NCBI GenBank assembly: GCA_914767715.1
Contig: OU612069.1
Location: 12,273,387 to 12,337,386, forward strand
Direction: 5' to 3'
Source: Membranipora membranacea
Taxonomy: Eukaryota > Bryozoa > Gymnolaemata > Cheilostomatida > Membraniporidae
Length of the DNA: 64,000 bases
The translations under genes and the position numbers were made by a program. Shown here one piece after another: positions 23,436 to 35,441 of this stretch (the stretch's first letter is position 1; each line of letters begins with the position of its first letter). The notes under the pieces were generated by a model. That model was not told the DNA's origin and made no database searches. It was given only the letters and a program-made list of their open reading frames with translations.

Positions 23436-23514
23436 TCATTTTTCCCTCCTTGAATTGCCCCCCTCTACTGACAGTAGACGGGGGGGGGGGGCAATTCAAG
23501 GAGGGAAAATGGAT
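23436..23514. repeat. Long hairpin with G/C homopolymer
   Basis: TTTTCCCTCCTTGAATTGCC plus a C run is mirrored by a G run plus GGCAATTCAAGGAGGGAAAA. The stem is at least 24 bp, with a loop of about 18 bases. Such a strong hairpin is probably a small foldback MITE. The 12-G run may be inaccurate in the assembly. Confidence 0.8.
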
Positions 23515-25815
23515 CAAACTTGATCTAGATTCTTCTTGGTTCTGTGTATCTAATGCTGACATTGGTCAAACAGTCATTCTTATCATTGCTACTTAATTCT
23601 GTGCAGATTAGCTGCATTCCATTCTCATACTAATTATTTATCAGAAGCCATATCGGTCAGTCTAATTATGGATTGTGTCAGCTTGAAATAATCACCCAAT
23701 CAGTGGCCAGCGATGTCCTTTTGTTATGGCTTTGCTGTCCGAGCAGGAGCGTAATTACTGGAGTGTTATGTTTTGAGTTCTAGTTGGAAGCTGCAGATTT
23801 TACTTCAGATATTTCTGTTTTGCAATGGCAACTGCGTCAAAGAACTTTAGTTGTGAGGTCTTAGAGAAATCTGTGTTTGGTATGGACGCCATGTTCCCCC
23901 TCTTCCCAATTATTGTCTGCCATCATGTAAAGCAAGAGACATCTTTGACTTTTTCTCTTAGTCTCAACTCTTCTGCACACACTGCCGTTGTCAGCGGCCG
24001 CTATCATTATCGGGCCTAACACTATGTTTATTTCTTGATTGATGTTCCTTATAGAAATATTAAATCAGAGTCAGCACCTTCAGTGGAGCTACAAGAACGG
24101 AGAGACACTAGATCAAGCATGATCCGACTTGCCTGTATATAGGTTTTGAGCCGCCGCCGGCTCACCAGTAGAATGGGAAAGACCGAACTGCGGGCAAATT
24201 GGATCAAACTTGATCTAGAGACACACTACTTTGCTGGGTCTTGATGTAACAAATTCGGTGAATGCTGACCTCTTGCTCCGCTATGTTCCTTTCTGTGGTA
24301 TAAATACACCGAGAATAAGTATTGAGCCTTGCTTTTTCCCCTTCAAAGCCTAGGCTAAATAATAATAAGAAACAATAGATTGTAACTGAGATTAGCTAAG
24401 GTTTGTAAATTGAATGCTGGTCATTTAAGGGTTTTATTATAAGCGCTTTCATGGTCAATCATATTTTATTTGGTTAAAACTATTACAATAGCAAGTCTCG
24501 CGGCTGACTCTGAATTCACGACAAGCTCACATATTTCACATAACAAAATAATTCAATGTCCTGTGTCACACATTTTAGAAAAGCACTTCTGGACACACGG
24601 TGGTATAATCAAACAGTGGAAAAGCCCTGAACAGACAGCACTCCCTCCCTGTCGTAGCATATTTAGCCTATCTTCCAGTAAATTGAGGTAAGTAATCCCG
24701 CATCTCACTGTACATCAACCTCTATTTTAAAAACTGGCTAGGAGAGGGTATAAAGGTTGTGAGGGTGGTGGAGGATCGAGGATGGTGATGGGGAGGGGGG
24801 GAGAGGGTATATACAAAGTAGGTTAAATGACCAATCTGATTCTTATACATCCATTTGATCACAAGCCTTTCTAAGTCACCTTCCCTCTCTGTCTAATCAT
24901 ATGCGATATCTACATATAATAGATACAATGTTATACTAATTAACTAATTAACTAATTAACGCTCTACCTGAGTTTATAGTGATTTTTCAGTTTTTTAGAG
25001 ACAAAAGCGGCCAATTCAGATTGTTCAGATTGTTCAGCATTGTTTCTTTTAAGTTTATGTTATATAACATTGTTTAATGTGATTAATCAGGATTCAATGG
25101 TGTTAAAAATCTACAACAGGCTGGGCTAGCCCCCTCCGGTAGAATAGCAAACCTTATAGAAGATTTTCACATCCTAATCATGATACCTGTACATATTGTA
25201 GAGCGGTATCAGGCTGGACAAAATTTAGGTCCACTTGCCTGCATCCGAAGTTGCTCCCCTTTCACTGGTCACATGCAGTGTGGCCAGTGGAAGGGGAGAG
25301 CTTTATGACTATGCATGTTATAAAATGTACGATCAATCACAGGCTTATTTCGATTACCTTCTCCTCTATAGTGTAATCTATCTTCTGATCTTGTCAGACA
25401 TTCTCATCTTATTCACCTGATCCAAAAATAAGCCTGATCTCATCCCCCCCTCCGATGGGTAACAAAATGGCTCTCGACTCTATGTGTTCCAGTAGATGCT
25501 AAATCTAAAATATTAAAGTCTGGAGATCTCATGCTACGCTAATGCTGGGTGTACCATAATAACCTCCGATCTAGAGTACTAAATCCTCTGACCAAATTAT
25601 GCTGCATGTGGGTTTTTCTAGATGTTTCGATTTGTTAAGGAGTTTGCATATCATGCAAGCTGGAGGGCCGCTCAAACAACTCCTGGGGGGGGGGGATGGG
25701 GCCCCTGTTATATGAAAATATAAAGGAAGCACTGATCAACACCTTCTGCTGAGCTGTCAAAATAGAAACACTTCAAAATACATCACTTTGATAATTGTTA
25801 ATCAACTAAATTCCA

Positions 25816-26038
25816 TGTATTACTCTGCCCTTGTATTACGCTGCCCTTGTATTACGCTGCCCTTGTATTACGCTGCCCTTGTATTACGCTGCCCTTGTAT
25901 TACGCTGCCCTTGTATTACACTTCCCTTGTATTACGCTGCCCTTGTATTACGCTGCCCTTGTATTACGCTGCCCTTGTATTACGCTGCCCTTGTATTACG
26001 CTGCCCTTGTATTACGCTGCCCTTGTATTACACTGGGC
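25816..26038. repeat. 16-bp minisatellite, about 14 copies
   Basis: Head-to-tail copies of GCCCTTGTATTACGCT, nearly identical, with one CACTTC variant near 25,919. Because 16 is not a multiple of 3, all three plus-strand frames stay open and give the same repeating hydrophobic peptide. The open frames here are therefore an artefact of the repeat. Confidence 0.95.
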
Positions 26039-28269
26039 AGCTGTATCTAGTAATTTACAGCAGTGAGAATAAGTACATAGCCTTGCTTGTTTCCCTTACA
26101 ATGTCAGAACCTACTCTAAATAAGTATATCAAAACAAAGGATTTCAATTCAAAATAGTTGGTTTTCACAATTTGAAAGCTGGTCCATTACGGTTTTGATA
26201 ATCAACTGTTTTGATAATTGATATGGTTTATTATTAACCATATTCAAAAGCTGGTCTAGCAGTTGACAGTGTTTGATTTCAAATTAAATCTTCCAAACAA
26301 AACTAAAACGACCAGCCAGTTACATTTTTGTTGCTTGTTTTAGAGAAGCCATCAATCATACTGCCAAGTAATCTTTATGACTATGATAGCTCTGATAAAT
26401 TTGATTAATTTGAAGCCTTTATTTTACTCGTCTGAGACCTCAAACTCTTGCCCCCTCATGACACCTAGAGATAGTCTGAGCCCCCCAGACTTTTGCAGTC
26501 TGATCATTGTAAAATTTCATATAGAGTACTGAATTTCAGACCCAATTTTGCTCCATGCGAGTTTATCTAGAAGTTTAGATCTATGAACGAGTTGAGAAGC
26601 TTGAAATTTGGCCGATATACCGCTAGGAGGCTCCATGTTATATTATGTTCCTATCGCTAGGTTTGGTTAATTCATCTACATTTCTGTCACCCATCTATAG
26701 AGTTTCTAATTTGTTGACCCGATGTCGCTTCACATGGGTTTTTCTAGAGATTAAGTTGTGCAGGTGATGAGGTTATATGAAAATAAAAAACTAGCACAGG
26801 TCACCACACTCGATACAGCTGCCGATATACCATCAGCGTCAACGCTGCCCTTGTGCTAGTGTTGGCTGTTTGAATCAAAGTTCCTTTTCCCTGTTATACA
26901 TAAATCAAAATCAAATTCATAGCCCTCTTCATTTCCCATAATAATGTAAGAACCTATGCTAAATATAGGAGAGTAACAATGGATTTGAACTCAGATAGCT
27001 TAATTTCTCAAATCAAATGCTGGTCAGTTGATTATGCAATATTCTTTAGTTGATCAGGTTTCTTTTGTATTAAAAAGTTATAATGACTTGTCTAGCATTT
27101 AGATTCAAAGCCTTAATTTAAGAATGTGTTTTTTTACATTTCTCTTTCCATTATAGAAAAGCCGTTCCGAATAACCAAACTGTGTAGATCTCATAACAGA
27201 CGGCACTTCACACCACGTCATATCAGATTTTACCGATCCGCCCAGTATCAGGTATGTGTACCACAACTTAATTTGCATATTATTTTTTAACCAAAAAACA
27301 TGAAGTATAAGCCAGAAACTGTTTGAGAGAGGTTAGGAGGGGGAGGGGAGGATTGGCAGGTTTTGTTGCAGCATCAAGCACTCTCCGACTTGTTCATCCA
27401 ACTATACTTATGATTTTTAATTGTACCCTCCAGTATCTTCATGACTGTGCTTGGTCTAATAAGTCTGATTAATCTCAAGCCTATTCATTTTACCTGCTCT
27501 CTTATAGTCTAATCTACCTTCAATCATATCTAATATTCTATTCTATATAATTCACAGATGTTACTTGTCTGCGCCCCCTTTACTCTCGCCACCCCCCCCC
27601 TTTCCTGACGCCCCCCCCCTTGAAATGTAGATTAAGATTAAATCTAATCGACTCTTGGGTATGAAAATCTCTGACTCTATCATCCCTATACAAGTGTGTG
27701 GCGGCAGCATTTTTTTGCAGATACCCTTATATATTTGGTATGATGGCGTTTGAATCAAAAGAATTTCAATAATTACCAATAACTAAACCTAATGCCCCCC
27801 CTTCCGAATCCTCGCTCCAGTAGCCACAAAATATTAAGGGGATCTCATACTACGCTGATGTCAGGTGTTTCATAATCACTTCCAATCTAGAGTAACTGAA
27901 TTTTCAGACCCAAAATTACTCCATGCAAGTTTGTCTAGGCATTTAGTTTTGTAAATGAGTGGAAATACATATATAATGTTCTCCTAACAATTTCAGAACC
28001 TATGCTAAGTACTTTAATGAAACAATCGATCTTAACTCTGGTTAGCCTAGTTTCATAAATTCAATGCTGGCCCTTTACGGTTTTCAAATGCTTTATTGGT
28101 TTTATTGGTTTAGGACAATTACAATAGCAGTCTAGCGTGTGATTTTGTATGTACCTTTATTCTCTCAAAGGGGTGATTTAGAAACAAAAAAAGCTGGTTT
28201 GCCTGCTGTAAAATTGTTAATAAAAATGCTGATGTCTAAAAGCTGTCAATGATTGCATAAAAACGAGTT

Positions 28270-28925
28270 GTGGTTTACATTTAATACAAAAATACAAAAA
28301 AAAGTAGAAAATAAACTAAAAGAGTGATTTATTCAAAATACTAATAGCCTGAGATCTAAATCAGTCTCTACGGAGGTTAATGCGGTAGGGTAGATACTTA
28401 AATCGACCAGATGGTAGCGTGTCAAAGGAGAGTAGAGGGTTAGGTGCGTGGGTAGCCACCATTCTCAGGGATTTGATTTTAAATCTGTGTTTTACTGTGT
28501 CTGCTAGTTGTGGGAGGGGAGCTTTGGACAGATGAATGTTTTATAGCATACGGTAGTGAGTTTATCTGATGATCTCATAACAAAATTTTTTTTATTAAAT
28601 GCAGCTTCTTACGAGCTTTCTTGACAAGATTTTCGGTGTTTGAGAGGAATTTTACTTTGTTTGTCCTCGTGGTTCCTAGATATTTATTTTCGTCGACTCG
28701 TTTGATGACGACACCACAGAGAGATAACTCCTATGGACTTAGATTATCCCTCGCAATAGATAGGATAAGTTTTTGCTCTTGCTCTTATTTAATATGAGAT
28801 GGTTATCATTGCACCATTGGTACAGAGTTGTCATCTCTTGCTGCATAGTTGCAGGTTGGTTTTGGGCTAGTTTTTCGGGAAGTATTAAATCGTCAGCATA
28901 TTTAGAAATAGAAATTTGTTTGATT
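28270..28925 (-). pseudogene. LINE reverse-transcriptase fragment
   Basis: Read on the minus strand, about 28,910-28,780 encodes ISKYADDLILPEKLAQN..., then NKSKSKNLSYLL. This contains the YADD catalytic box of a non-LTR reverse transcriptase. Downstream, KVKFLSNTENLVKKARKKLH fits the RT thumb region. In-frame stops interrupt it. It is 5'-truncated and inserted in the duplicated-unit array. Confidence 0.72.
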
Positions 28926-30673
28926 CAAAGCCTGAGTTAAATTATTGCTCATAATTGTTACGCAACAAGTTGATCCAATGGCCAGCCAACTTCAACTCTG
29001 TCACCCATTTTAGAGGAGCCATCTAGAAAACATCGTACTGTAGCCTAATCGAACCAATGAACTCCCTCTTATCGATGTTAATATTGGCTTGGAGTTGTCA
29101 CCCTAAATTACAGCTATAGTTGTCGTATTAGAGGACATCAGTATCAGCAGACAGGTGCAAACAAGGATGAAATGAAAATCTGAAATATTAGATTCGGCAG
29201 AATCCAAGCCTTAATTTAGAAGCATCTTGTTTGTTACATATCTTCTTCCATTATAGCAAAACAGTTCCGAATATCTGGTGGTAAATCAAAAATTTTGAAG
29301 AGCTAATAGTAGACGGCACTTCACACCACGTAAATCAGCCTTTACCGATCCACCCAGCATCAGGTATGTGTACCAAAACTTAATTATTATTAAAAAAAAT
29401 CAGAGGATTTGGGGGGAGGAGGGGATTGGCAGGTTATGTTGCAGCGTCAAGCACTTTCCGACTTGTTCATCCAACTGTACTTAGGTTCTTTAATTATACC
29501 CTCCAGTATTTTCATGACTATGCTAGCTCTAATGAGTTCGATTCATCTTAAACCTTTTAAAATTACCGGCACCCGTAAGTCTTATCTACCTTCAATCTTA
29601 TCTAATATTCTAATCTAATTAATTCACAGATCTTACTCGTCTGAGTCCTTGACTTTTACCCCATCCGCCCCCCTTCCCCTCCCTGGCTGGGAGAGCGCTG
29701 TAGATTATAATGGATATCTGTAACTTTCCTTTCAATTTGGTATGGACGCGCTTTAATCAAAATAATTTCAAGATGTTTTACCATTAACTTACCCTAATGC
29801 CTTGCCCCTCAACGACAACAAAATATTTCTTGACTAAATATTCCAAAATTTACCAAATCTAAGTTGTTGCATTTAGGAGATCTCTTAATACGATGATGTC
29901 AGGTGTTTCATATAATCACCTCCAATCTTGAGTATGGAGTTTTCTGATCCAATTTCGCTCCATGTGGGTTTATCTAGAATTTCTAGATGTTTACTTCTGT
30001 GAAAGAGTTGAACTTGATTGAAAAGATTGAAGGGCAGCCAAAACCCCTCCAGGGGGTTCCTATCACTAGCTTGAAAACATCGATCTTTGTTTTCTCCCAT
30101 AACAATCACAGAACCTATGCTAAATTCTTTTATGAAACAGTAGATCTTAATTCTGATTAGCCAAGTTTTACAAATTGAATGCAGGCCCTTTACGGTTTTC
30201 AACTGTTTTAGTTATCAGATTTCTATGGCTTAAAACAATTGCAATAGCAATTCTAGCCGGTGACTTTGTTTGATTCAAAGCCTGAACTAAATTATTGCTC
30301 ATATTTGTTACGCAATAAGTCAGTTCATTATCCAGCCAGATACATCTCTGTCAACTTTTTTTAGAAAAGCTGTTCAAAATATTTGGTGGTATAATCCATC
30401 TGCAAAGAAGCTCAAAAAGAAGCGGCACTGGACACTGACAAATTGATTTCACATTTTCAGGTAAGTGTTCTACAATTTTGTGTACATATCATTTTATAAA
30501 AGAGTAGAAGGGTGGTTGTAAGGCCTCCAGGTCAGGCACTTTCCAATTCGAGTATCCAGTTTATCTTAAGATTTGTTTTATTACCTGCAGTAGAGGCTCT
30601 TATCCAGACTAGGCCTATGTAATTTTCCGACGAAGCATACTCCACCCTACACTAATTCATCTAGGGGATAGGA

Positions 30674-30935
30674 GTAGGAGGTGGCTCAGTTGGTTAGAGC
30701 GCTGTCCCTTTAACATGTAAATGCTGAAGGTCGTGGGTTCAAATCCAACTGCAATCCATCGACTGCTGGGGTTTGGTTGGTCCCCAGGTGTGCTTTGACC
30801 TGCCTGCAATCAGAGAGCAACCTGACGCAGATATTATATCCTCCCAACTAAGGCAAACAATATTTAGCCACCTATGCTTCGGGATCTGGCGTGTGATAAG
30901 ACATCAGATTTTTAATCAACCCTTTTTAATCAACC
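30674..30935 (+). mobile_element. tRNA-derived SINE, family A
   Basis: The clearest family-A copy. The A box is GGTGGCTCAGTTGGTTAGAG and the B box GGGTTCAAATCC. The body has TCCCCAGGTGTGCTTTGACC, TGCCTGCAAT and GGGATCTGGCGTGTGATAAG. The spacing suits a Pol III promoter, but the body makes it a SINE rather than a tRNA gene. Confidence 0.8.
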
Positions 30936-33900
30936 TTCGGTTTAGTTCTGTGCAGATGTTGACAGAATATGTATATACATTACCAGCACAGTTCGCCTCC
31001 TTCCATAGAGCAACCAAAAATAGAAAGCACTCAAGCAAAGAACAAACGTTCCTTTGCTGAGTGAAAATAGGTATAAACAGAAACATACCTATAATCCTCT
31101 GCTACTTCTCAATAGAATGAATGCCTGTTTTAGTTCAAAGTTTCCTTTAGCAGAGGCACAAAAACTTTGTGAATAAATCCCAAAACCCTGGTGCTTGTTG
31201 CACTCATTATCTCGGAATCAATGCTATATACTAATTAGAAACAATGGATTTACTCAGATTAGCTTAATTTCACATATTGAATGTTTGTTCATTACGGTTA
31301 TTGATTAACAAGTGCTCCCATAGTCAATCAGGTTTCTACATTTCTAAAATAGCCAGTCTAGCGGGTGGCTCTGTTTGGATCAAAGCTTCACGGGGATGGG
31401 GAGTTGGTCTGAGCCCCCAGACTCTTGCCCCCCCCCTAATCTGACAGGTGAATGTTCATTTTAGAGCCTTATTAAAAGAAACAGTTTTGTACCAAACAAA
31501 TCAATTTATTGTCGATCCATCAATTGCTTTTGCTTGTTATAGAAAAATTGGTCTGACAGATCTTCGCTCCACCTCATACCAGCGCTTACTGATCGTCTGG
31601 TCACAGGTAAGAGTACCAAAGTATTATTTGCACATTAGCAAAATGAAAGTTGAATGGAGGTTGTAGGAAGGGTGGGGACGGCGCTTTCTGGTGATTTCAC
31701 GTTCTTTGTAGGAGGGAGGACAGGGTGGGAGGATCAAGGTCAAGTGCTTTCACAGTTGTGTATCCAATTTATCTTTATCATAAGATTTATTAATTACCTA
31801 CAGGAGAAGCTCTATGGCCAGACCAAGTTTATATCAGGTGTTGACTTATCGGATGAGAAAAATCCACCACAAGACAGTCACTTCGATAGAGTTGCCAAAA
31901 TAGAAAAGCCTCAGAATGCATTTTTGTTGAACATAAACATGCTCTTATCGTTACGCTACGATGAGCTGTTTGAGTTTGAATTCCTATTGCTCCTCGCTTG
32001 CGTAAAAAAGATTACATATCTTTTTTTGCTCCCCTAACAATGTCAGGACTTATACTAAAAATCTTTATGAAGCTATTGATTTTAATTCAAATTAGCTTTT
32101 TTTTACAAATTGAATGCTGTTACTCTAAGGGTTTATATCATCAACTGTTTTGATAATGAGGTTTCTATGGTTCATAATGATTACAAAAGCACCTTTAGCG
32201 GTGATTATTTTTTATTCAAAGCCCTTAAAAATTAATCACTCTTAAAAAAGTAACAAACCAAACTTATTCAATATCAAACCAGGTACACAAAATTTACCAC
32301 ATTTATATAACGTGGCACATATTTTTAGAACATCCGTTTAAATACTTTGATGACATAGTCAGGCAGATAACTTCATAATACACTTATCTTCACTTAACAT
32401 TGCACCAGCGTTTACAGATCATCGTGTATCTTCACCTTTCCGCACTTATCTCAGCTCTTTCCTGTTTGAGCAGCGGGTGCCTGCTGGAGACCTAGCTCAA
32501 TTAGATTTATCCATCCTATCCTGCCCTGAGTATCCTCTTCACTGAGGGAATGGGATTGGAGGTCCTTTCTGATTGTGTCCTTCCATCTATGCTTTGGACG
32601 TCTTCGATTGCTCCTTCCTTACTCTCATCACATGTACTCTTCATGTCATGTACATGTCATCGTCTCTCTCTTCTGCAGACATTTCCCGTGCAACCATCTT
32701 CTTCTCATCAGGTCTAACCCACTCATGACATTGGCTTCTTGCCTCATGCTTTCCATGGTTTTGTTCTCCTCAAGACTGTTTCCAATGTAGTATCGCAACA
32801 TTCTTATTTCAACATTGTGTATAAATCAAACTGAAAATTACTGCTGTAGTCTGCTGTTCTCATGTTCTGTTAACAAGTCATTTTCATATCTAGTCTATAG
32901 AATGGAATTTCCTGATACAGGATTGTTTTTTGATGGTCAATAGAGATAAGTGCTGCAGGATATCACGAGATTTATTGATATCGGTAGGTCGATTTCGATT
33001 CAGGCCATATATTGGCTCAATATGATAATCGTTTCTATGATATGGGTTGATATCAGGTGGTTTATTATCGATATACAGTACATATCTCGGTAAGTCGTTT
33101 TCCATGTAGACCATATTCCGAGGGGTCGATTATTAGACAATTTTCATGTAATGGTTGTCTTCCCATGGTAAATGGAAAGACAACTACCATATTAATAGGC
33201 AATTATCGCTAGATTACTCTGATGTTCACCTAGACCCAGATGTTGTCTTTTTTGAAATATGCAATATCGGAATGTGATCACCCTTAATTTCGGTTATGAT
33301 CAATGACTTGCTAGCAACTCCACACAGCATTTATCGAAAGGTTTGGTTCTGTGTAGTGGTTAAAGGGCAACCAAGGTTTCACATAGCTCAGAAGCTAACT
33401 TATAATGCAGTATTACACCCTTATGACCCAGCTTTTGACCCAGAATAATCCAGATTGTACAATATCAGATGTTATTTATCCAATATACATACATTCCATA
33501 AATGTGATACAATAATTTATGTCAGAAAACAGGTGAAATATGAAGAGGTGTTTTACACAAATGGCACACTGATTTCTGTCAGAGTCCATTAAATGATTAA
33601 TTGCGCATGTGCAGTGACCTGGAAAATGATAGGGAACGGCTAATAACGAGGATTAACGAGCAGTATCATATTGTTTATTATGCTGTGCTGGCTGTGCGGT
33701 ACATTTATCAAATACAGATTGGCTGTTTCCGGTTTCCTGCTTGAGATTGTGGATCTTAGTCTAATATTGGGATGTATGGTTGGTAAGTATGAGCACCCCT
33801 GATATGAAAATAAGTCAGAATATCTCGGTATAACTTTCTTTCCTCGTGTGTATCTGAAAGTTTGAGACTGTGGTGGAATTAGTTTTCCTAACATTATCCT

Positions 33901-33965
33901 TTGAAAAGTTGAATAGTACACCATTTATCTACTTTGTTTCGTATCTGCTAAGTTGCATTTTTACC

Positions 33966-34775
33966 ATGCATGAGTGTGATGATGGGATGGAAGTTGATGG
34001 TACTAGTTGTGAGCCTGCCAATATGATTGATAATGATGACATTGATTGTGGTGAGAGTGAATGTGCTGATCAGCATGCTGTTGCTGCTGAATCTGTGAGA
34101 GGTGAAGGGAGTAGTAGTAGTGGACCCAGACCTTATTCATTTGCCCCTGTGAAGGCCTGTTCTGGGAAATATATGGCACTTTCAACCCCAACCTTGTCCC
34201 AGGGAGTTTTATTTGCCCTGGCTGAAGAAGAGGAGGATGAGGGTGATGACAGTGATAGTAGTAGTAGTAGTAGTAGTAGTAGCAGCAGTACAACAACATC
34301 TTTCAATACCAGTGTAAATCTCATGGATGGCCCAATAAATATGCCTGGTTGTCTGTGTGGTCAATGCCTATGTATGGAGAAAGAATGTGAGAATGTGTGT
34401 TGCCTGCAAGAAAACTTTGATGGTGTTATATTTAGGAATGGATTTGTGCCTGGCCCTGATTCTTGTGTGTGTATGTCTGTGGAGATCCAACACATTCTTG
34501 ACCCCATCACGCTTGGCCTGGCATGGCAGCGTCAGCAGATGTTGAAAGGCTTGAAGGACCAACTGTCATTTAGAGTTATTAAGAACCGAGAGTACCGCCA
34601 CCATGCTTACGTTTGTTATGTGCAGCTGGTCCATGGGTTGATAGGTAAAAGACACCGTAAAGTGATTCCATCATGTGTGGTCAACTATATTAGGCAGTTG
34701 TGGCCAGACCCTAATGGGCGATACGTTGGATTCCGTGCGCCTGAACAGGTAGAGGCAATTCAATCGATTGAATGA
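33966..34775 (+). CDS. P2X7 intracellular 'ballast' domain protein
   Basis: A 269-residue protein with one uninterrupted exon. Residues 1-120 are acidic and low-complexity, including a long serine run at about 97-108 made by an AGT repeat. Residues 129-146 are cysteine-rich (CLCGQCLCMEKECENVCC), and a second cluster (CVC) lies at 167-169. The C-terminal 40 residues include RKVIPSCVVNYIRQLWPDP and GRYVGFR, the signature of the vertebrate P2X7 receptor C-terminal ballast (zinc- and nucleotide-binding) domain. No channel or membrane segment is present, so this is a standalone ballast protein. The ATG at 33,966 is preferred; an in-frame upstream extension to 33,870 looks like leader sequence. It lies inside the Kolobok element, convergent with the transposase, and its role there is unknown. 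Confidence 0.85.
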   Translation: MHECDDGMEVDGTSCEPANMIDNDDIDCGESECADQHAVAAESVRGEGSSSSGPRPYSFAPVKACSGKYMALSTPTLSQGVLFALAEEEEDEGDDSDSSSSSSSSSSSTTTSFNTSVNLMDGPINMPGCLCGQCLCMEKECENVCCLQENFDGVIFRNGFVPGPDSCVCMSVEIQHILDPITLGLAWQRQQMLKGLKDQLSFRVIKNREYRHHAYVCYVQLVHGLIGKRHRKVIPSCVVNYIRQLWPDPNGRYVGFRAPEQVEAIQSIE

Positions 34776-35120
34776 TCATGTGATTGTTATGAAGTGAGAG
34801 AGTGGCTGTTGTTCTGATTTTATATATATAAATGTATGTATATACGTTGATGATGGAAACAATTGAATGATCATCTGATTGACATGAAATGTGAAAGTGA
34901 CTGTTGTTCTGAGTTTATATATATAAATGTATGTATATACGTTGATGATGGAAACGATTGAATGATCATCTGATTGACATGAAATGTGTAAGTGACTGTT
35001 GTTCTGAGTTTATATATATATAAATGTATGTATATACGTTGATGATGGAAACGATTGAATGATCATCTGATTGACATGAATTGAGTGAGTGGCTCGTTTA
35101 TATAAATATATGTACATACG
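34764..35120. repeat. 96-bp tandem repeat between convergent genes, about 3.7 copies
   Basis: Units start near 34,765, 34,860, 34,957 and 35,052. Each reads ATTGAATGATCATCTGATTG, then a TGACTGTTGTTCTGA block, then TATATATATAAATGTATGTA and ACGTTGATGATGGAAAC. The first copy overlaps the stop codon of the ballast-domain gene, and the last is shortened. Confidence 0.92.
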
Positions 35121-35441
35121 TTGTATTAACTAACAAGGAAAAATGTATAACAAAAATTTATGTTCATAGTTATTTGTTGTGTTAACGTTGTAGATTATGG
35201 AGACAAGTCAGGCAAAAAACCAGTATACAAATCAGGTCATGGTGTGAAGTCAGAATCTGGTCATATACTTCTCCTTAAGTTCTGCCAAAGATGGTTTCAC
35301 TGCTGCTTTCGAGATCTTGGTAGAAGGTATCTAAAACATACATAATTTAATAATAGTAATACTTAATTTGAGACGATTGATAGGTTATCAGACTATTATT
35401 ATTGGTGTATCGACAACCTCCTTGGCATAAAAGTCACTTAT

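Larger units (their letters stand above)
20925..24300. other. Intergenic between SLX4 and duplicated array
   Basis: Apart from SINE pieces (21,781; 22,895; about 23,300) and a hairpin at 23,438-23,512, I see no gene. Short open frames lack splice or motif support. The 19-base palindromic string GGATCAAACTTGATCTAGA occurs at about 23,513 and again at about 24,203. Confidence 0.5.
24300..32420. repeat. Array of diverged 1-2 kb duplicated units
   Basis: Blocks recur in the same order. One block is AATTGAATGCTGG...TTACGGTTTT (about 24,410, 26,172, 27,010, 28,055, 30,172, 31,275, 32,110). Another is GATTCAAAGCCT (about 24,335, 27,100, 28,922, 30,268, 31,372, 32,212). A third is an exon-like piece beginning (T)TAGAAAAGC and ending CAG|GTATGTGTACC or CAG|GTAAG (about 24,573-24,689, 27,157-27,250, 29,258-29,361, 30,363-30,460, 31,541-31,608). 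The last is ACTTTCC...TATCCA...AAGATTT (about 27,385, 29,450, 30,540, 31,755). The exon-like piece is open in some units (27,157: EKPFRITKLCRSHNRRHF...) and broken in others. One further unit lies at 40,160-43,080, beyond the Kolobok element. Confidence 0.7.

Noticed and set aside
25788-26157. Hydrophobic repeat proteins of 67-108 codons
   Set aside because: They come from the 16-bp minisatellite, which stays open in all frames. No start context or splice support.
31654-32037. 127-codon open frame
   Set aside because: It runs across repeat-array blocks whose boundaries recur elsewhere without the frame. Composition is intron-like and no motif is present.
34003-34324. Minus-strand frames rich in Tyr or Leu opposite the ballast-domain gene
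   Set aside because: Antisense shadows of the AGT/serine repeat and its flanks.
35160-35345. Extra plus-strand exon after the ballast-domain gene
   Set aside because: Short, no family motif, and lies beyond a stop codon and tandem repeat. No splice donor is evident in the preceding exon.
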